Positions 59,971 through 64,000 of a DNA stretch of 64,000 nt are shown one piece after another. The DNA is from Mimachlamys varia (taxonomy: Eukaryota; Mollusca; Bivalvia; Pectinida; Pectinidae): assembly GCA_947623455.1 (NCBI GenBank), contig OX392534.1:9000001-9064000 (forward strand), written 5' to 3'. The first letter of the stretch is position 1, and every line of letters begins with the position of its first letter. Made by a program: the position numbers and the translations under genes. The notes beneath the pieces were generated by a model. It saw only the letters and a program-made list of their open reading frames with translations. It ran no database searches and was not told where the DNA came from.

Positions 59971-61126
59971 TAATCGACTCCTTCCTATCTATCTCCCCAT
60001 TCTATAATCTCTTTCCTGTATAACTTTCCTTTACTTCGTTCCATTATTTTTCAGATCTTTTCATATTTTTTTCTTATTGATCAATATTTTGCTGTCTGTT
60101 TGTTAAGTTTAAATGGAGGCAGATTTACATAAGTTCAAATGACAATGTGATTGTTTGTGAAATAAAATAACTTTTAGACTCAATACTTCCATTGGCCTAC
60201 ATATCACAACATCACTTTTGTGGTGCTATACCATGAGAAATGGATCCATGTAGTATAGAGTTATTGACCTTTGCTACAAATTCGACCCAAACTGATGATT
60301 ATAAAGTGATTCACTTGTCTATATTGAAATAAACCGCGGTAGCATATAACATATTTGAAGAAAACGCTATTAAATGTAATAGTCGTGGTCACCAAACCGA
60401 AGTTAAATTTAATTTATTATGCACATGGCGACTTCAAACAATACAAACATCTTTTGTGACGAATTGTCTTCCTTTTCCTAGGGGGCGCCATTTAACTTAA
60501 TAGGAAGCGGTGCTTGTCAACATCAAAACAACCGACGCCTTCTATCCTTTGGTCATATATGACAGATCGGTAAGGGAACATATAGTTTGAAAAACTCGGT
60601 TGAAAGGTACTATTACAAATCATTAACAGTAGCGAATGCTCATGTAAATGAGCGTTCACTGTTGTAACACACAGTCGTTGTTGTCGCCATGTGAAGCAAC
60701 CCCCAGAAATAGACATTTCGTCAGTACGAAATGCATGTGGACGAAAGGGCTTTTTGATTGTTTTTAGACATTGTGTCACCATGAGCTAATATTTTGGCAA
60801 TTATATTTCTCAAATCATTTTTTGAAATTGAAAAGTGTATGCTTGAGAAAGATACTTATGAACAAGTGTTAAAAGTTTGCTACCCGTATAATTAACCCAC
60901 ATGACGTCGTAGTTTGACTCTACATGCAAGGACCTGAAAATATTTTGACCTTTTAGAAGCGGCATAGATGCATTATGAAAGGGGGCATTTCGATATTTTT
61001 ACTAATATTCAGTGATAAGCGATACATTTTGGTTGAAATTAATATATCCATAACTAGTTGAAATGGATAGTAAAGTCAAAAGGGGTTCTCACTCTGTGCA
61101 GGACATGTACAATGTACATATAACCC
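59971..61126. other. Intergenic DNA, nothing recognised
   Basis: No gene-like ORF. The 96-codon minus-strand frame at 60492-60782 has no recognisable motif and no splice context. Confidence 0.5.
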
Positions 61127-61233
61127 TATTGGAATTCCTCCTCGAGACTCTTCGTTATCGGACGTTTTGTAATAACAACAACAACGTTTTTTAAACGTCC
61201 GATAATAAAGAGTCTCGAGGAGGAATTCCAATA
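61127..61233. mobile_element. Foldback MITE, 107 bp, 41-bp arms
   Basis: TATTGGAATTCCTCCTCGAG at the left and CTCGAGGAGGAATTCCAATA at the right pair. The full 41-bp arms differ at two bases around a loop of about 24 nt. The outermost TA on both sides could be a target duplication. Confidence 0.8.
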
Positions 61234-61250
61234 CTGAATAGTGATTAACG

Positions 61251-61867
61251 TAGTCCGAAGGGTTCTGACTCGAAGATTTCTTGACCAATAAATATTTGGA
61301 TGGCTGGTTGGAGCGAGAGTCGGAGTTCCACTCTATAGTTATAAACTGGAAACTTCCGTTTCTAAAAAATAACCAGTTTCCTGATATCTGTTTAAAAATG
61401 GCCGCCTCTTAACGTCACATGATAAAAAATAAATAGTTCAGAAAGAAATTCTCACGGGATCTCGCGAAGCATGGCCATTTTCAAACAGATGTCAGGAAAC
61501 TTGTTCATTTTTAGAAACGGATGGCGACAGTTAGTTAGCGACCTCCTGTGACTTGATTAAAGGTTAGTAGAAAAATATCTGTTCTTTCCATTATCAAGTG
61601 TATTATAAATGTAAATATACAACCTCTGCGCAACCAGTCGAAAGTGCATATAAAAGAAGATGCGTCAAAAGAAGCTCGGGAAGCTTACGAGGATGTCGAC
61701 AACCATGAACCATTGATACTTAATTTGCATATGTTAAAAAACGTTAAGTATTATAAAACACAGCTTAAACAGCGACCTATGGATGGGTCGCGAAAATTTT
61801 CAGACTCTTGCTCCCAACTATCCGTCCAGATATTTATTGGGCGAGAGAGTCAGAACCCTTTGGACTA
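61251..61867. mobile_element. 617-bp TIR element containing a nested inverted repeat
   Basis: TAGTCCGAAGGGTTCTGACT (from 61251) and AGTCAGAACCCTTTGGACTA (to 61867) are inverse with one mismatch. Inside, a second inverted pair is centred near 61440 (CGTTTCTAAAAAATAACCAG, CAGTTTCCTGATATCTGTTT and their inverses). The 74-codon ORF inside has no recognisable domain. Same termini as the solo hairpin at 30275-30319. Confidence 0.75.
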
Positions 61868-63882
61868 GGATTAAGGGAAATGTATAGACGTATATGATAA
61901 AATTTAGTGATAAAATAACTACAGGTATATATATTTTCAATATTTATAAGTATTTATCACTTATTTTATCATACTTAATAGTTCCGGATCAACCGGTAAC
62001 TCCTATATCTACCCTACCTTTTAGTTTGCTGGTACGAAACAGAGTAACCGAATTGCGAACGCGCACAGCTTTATATTCCCAACACCCCTTATGCACGTGC
62101 AAGCCTAACAACACTCAATGGACAATGTCCATAGGTGGCGCTGCCTGCACGTACTTATTAGCGCCAAATCAGCTGTATTTTCCAAAGCCATGGTTCTCTC
62201 CCGAATTTCACTGGTAAACCAAGCTAACTAAACTTACACAAATCTGATCCCCATCACAATATAAATCTATACATGTCCCTGTGCTCTGTGACAGATATAC
62301 CTACTTTTCTTCCTCAAACTAGTAGTAGTGACAAAGGCTTAGCATTAGTCTTGGATAGATGTAACAGTGGTGTAATTCATGTCGAAAATATAACAAGTCC
62401 ACAGGGTATATATATAAGTTCAAGGTTTATTCCTTTAGGTAGTCATTAAATAGCTCTGTAATAACTGACAAATAATTAAACAATAATAGATACACTATCA
62501 AGCTAACCATACATTCACAACTTGCATACACAAAGGGAAATAACCCCTACGATGACAAAATGAGTGAAACAATATTTTTCACTATTACAATTACAAAACT
62601 ACACTTCTACAGAGATCAAAAGTTAAAATGATACGTAAAATTGTTAGTTGCTCTCAGGTTTACTTTGTTTTAAACTTATTTTTGCCTGGTTATCAACTGG
62701 ATTTTTTTCAGAATCCCGAAAAATTTCCCAAAGTTACATATATTGGGCCTTTAATTGAATACAATGATCTGATCATAATACTTACTTGAAATATGAAGTA
62801 ATTGTATCTATATGGACAGTTCCTTAAAAGTTACAATAACTATATCTTTTTCACATTTCATCTACATTAGTCATTACTGATTTACAAGACCTACATCCTA
62901 TACTTATTCTATAGATGTATATAAGAAAATAAGAGAATATTAAAATAGTGAAAGTCTTACAAGGAGATTGATCAGGTCCTGTCCAGTCGAATGAAAAATA
63001 TGTCTGACACTTACAAAGACTTAATCCCCCCTAACGTCCAATAAAAACAACCAATGAAATAACAGACATTACATGATGTAACATTACAGACTGAACACTC
63101 AGACACTACATTCACAGAGTACAAAACAGACGAAATGAGCGCACACAAAAACGTATACATTACCACAGTAACATGGGCGATGCTATAACGGACGAGGCAA
63201 GTTAAGTACGGACGCGTTACATATAACATGAGCAAATGGGAAAATCCTATAAAATATCAATGCTACATATTCAAAAACATATTTCAATAAAACTCTAAAT
63301 CACTAAAATATGTCACTGCTACATAGACTTTTGAAAAAGATATACAAATAAATAGCATAGCACATCATACATGTGTAAATATTGAAATTTTGTTTTGGAA
63401 ATTCTTTCCAGCATCCAATTAAGCTTATTTATAGTGTAATTATAAGGCGGCGTTTCACAGATGGTAAAAACATATCTGACAGAAAAAGGCTGACGAGCTG
63501 CCTGTTTTACTATTGACGTAGGCTATGCCGTGCATTCTTTCATTGAAGAAGATATACATAAATTCACTAACTACTGTTGTAAAAATATGCATAATATTTT
63601 GTCGGAAAACTTTTTATATTGGGTAAATTTTATTAAATGTAATTTTGTTTCAACAAACACATTATTTCCAAATTTGTTTGCATTCATGTATATTCATGAG
63701 TGGGGTCTGTTATATGCCGGTTCAGGTAGTGTTGATTGGTGGCTATAGCTATTTTAGGGAGAAAAAAGTTCCAACTCTGTTTGTGAAACAACATTTGAAA
63801 TGATGTGTGTTGATTAAATTGTTTTAAAATGCTGTTAGAACTATGAACGTTTGTTTCTTACCATTGGTTTTCCCTTTTTAGG
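61868..63882. other. Intergenic DNA, nothing recognised
   Basis: AT-rich with only short ORFs lacking motifs. Around 62040-62215 the GC content rises, but no splice-flanked exon could be supported. Confidence 0.5.
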
Positions 63883-64000
63883 TCATCTGACCTATTGCCA
63901 TCATGCTTCGTCCGTCGTCGTGCGCCGTCCGCCATCCGTAAACTTTTCCTTTAACAATCTTCTTCTTAGTAACCAAAAGGCTCTAGGTGCTGATATTTGG
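63883..64000 (-). mobile_element. Start of a reverse-oriented pearl-like element, cut by the window end
   Basis: AGGTCATCTGACCTATTGCC is a hairpin end, followed by CGTCCGTCGTCGTGCGCCGT (reversed GACGG microsatellite) and a first unit with TAGTAACCAAAAGGCTCTAG. The plan matches 6047-6882. Confidence 0.6.

Noticed and set aside
63530..63748. 72-codon ORF near the right end
   Set aside because: AT-rich with no motif, splice context or repeat match; nothing supports it as a gene.

Overview
The window looks like metazoan nuclear DNA, most likely from a bivalve mollusc. It is AT-rich and intron-rich, with long non-coding stretches. It carries repeats that combine tandem internal units of roughly 140-160 bp, a (GACG)n microsatellite and hairpin ends; this design is known from bivalve 'pearl'/Helentron-like elements. 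It also holds tRNA-derived SINEs, many short foldback elements and three conserved animal genes. No species call is possible from the sequence alone.

Layout. 0.2-2.6 kb: a two-exon DDE transposase gene with a SWIM zinc finger (+). 2.6-12.9 kb: no host gene recognised; it holds a SINE tail, a reverse-oriented pearl-like element (6.05-6.88 kb), a second one with 138-bp units (8.77-9.83 kb), and a probable long 3' UTR of the next gene. 13.2-25.9 kb (-): a complete ten-coding-exon SLC41 Mg2+ transporter, with a probable non-coding first exon near 28.9 kb. 29.7-37.4 kb (+): a complete four-exon NOPCHAP1 (C12orf45) homologue, divergent from SLC41, so the ~0.8 kb between them may be a shared promoter. 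37.4-46.3 kb: the convergent 3' flanks of NOPCHAP1 and the next gene, with hairpins, SINEs and foldback elements. 46.3-55.0 kb (-): an 807-residue BTB-BACK-Kelch gene with one tiny first coding exon and a probable non-coding first exon in the GC-rich patch at 56.7 kb. 56.9-64.0 kb: no gene recognised; it has a 42-bp tandem array, several palindromic elements and the start of another pearl-like element.

The most unusual structure is a recurring pattern in all three host genes. Tandem arrays begin exactly at the downstream edge of an exon, and the repeat unit is itself a copy of that edge. In SLC41 coding exons 5 and 6 and in NOPCHAP1 exon 3 the unit is the last 30-50 bp of exon plus the 5' splice site, repeated about 12, 25 and 100 times. 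In the SLC41 and Kelch terminal exons the unit is the end of the reading frame with its stop codon plus 3' UTR, in about 4 and 3 copies. Five exon 3' edges are affected and no array contains an exon 5' edge. The second clear find is an 81-bp near-perfect palindrome at 58.08 kb, inserted in a 42-bp array with an exact 9-bp target duplication.

The three host genes have no evident shared pathway: magnesium transport, box C/D snoRNP assembly, and a probable ubiquitin-ligase adaptor.
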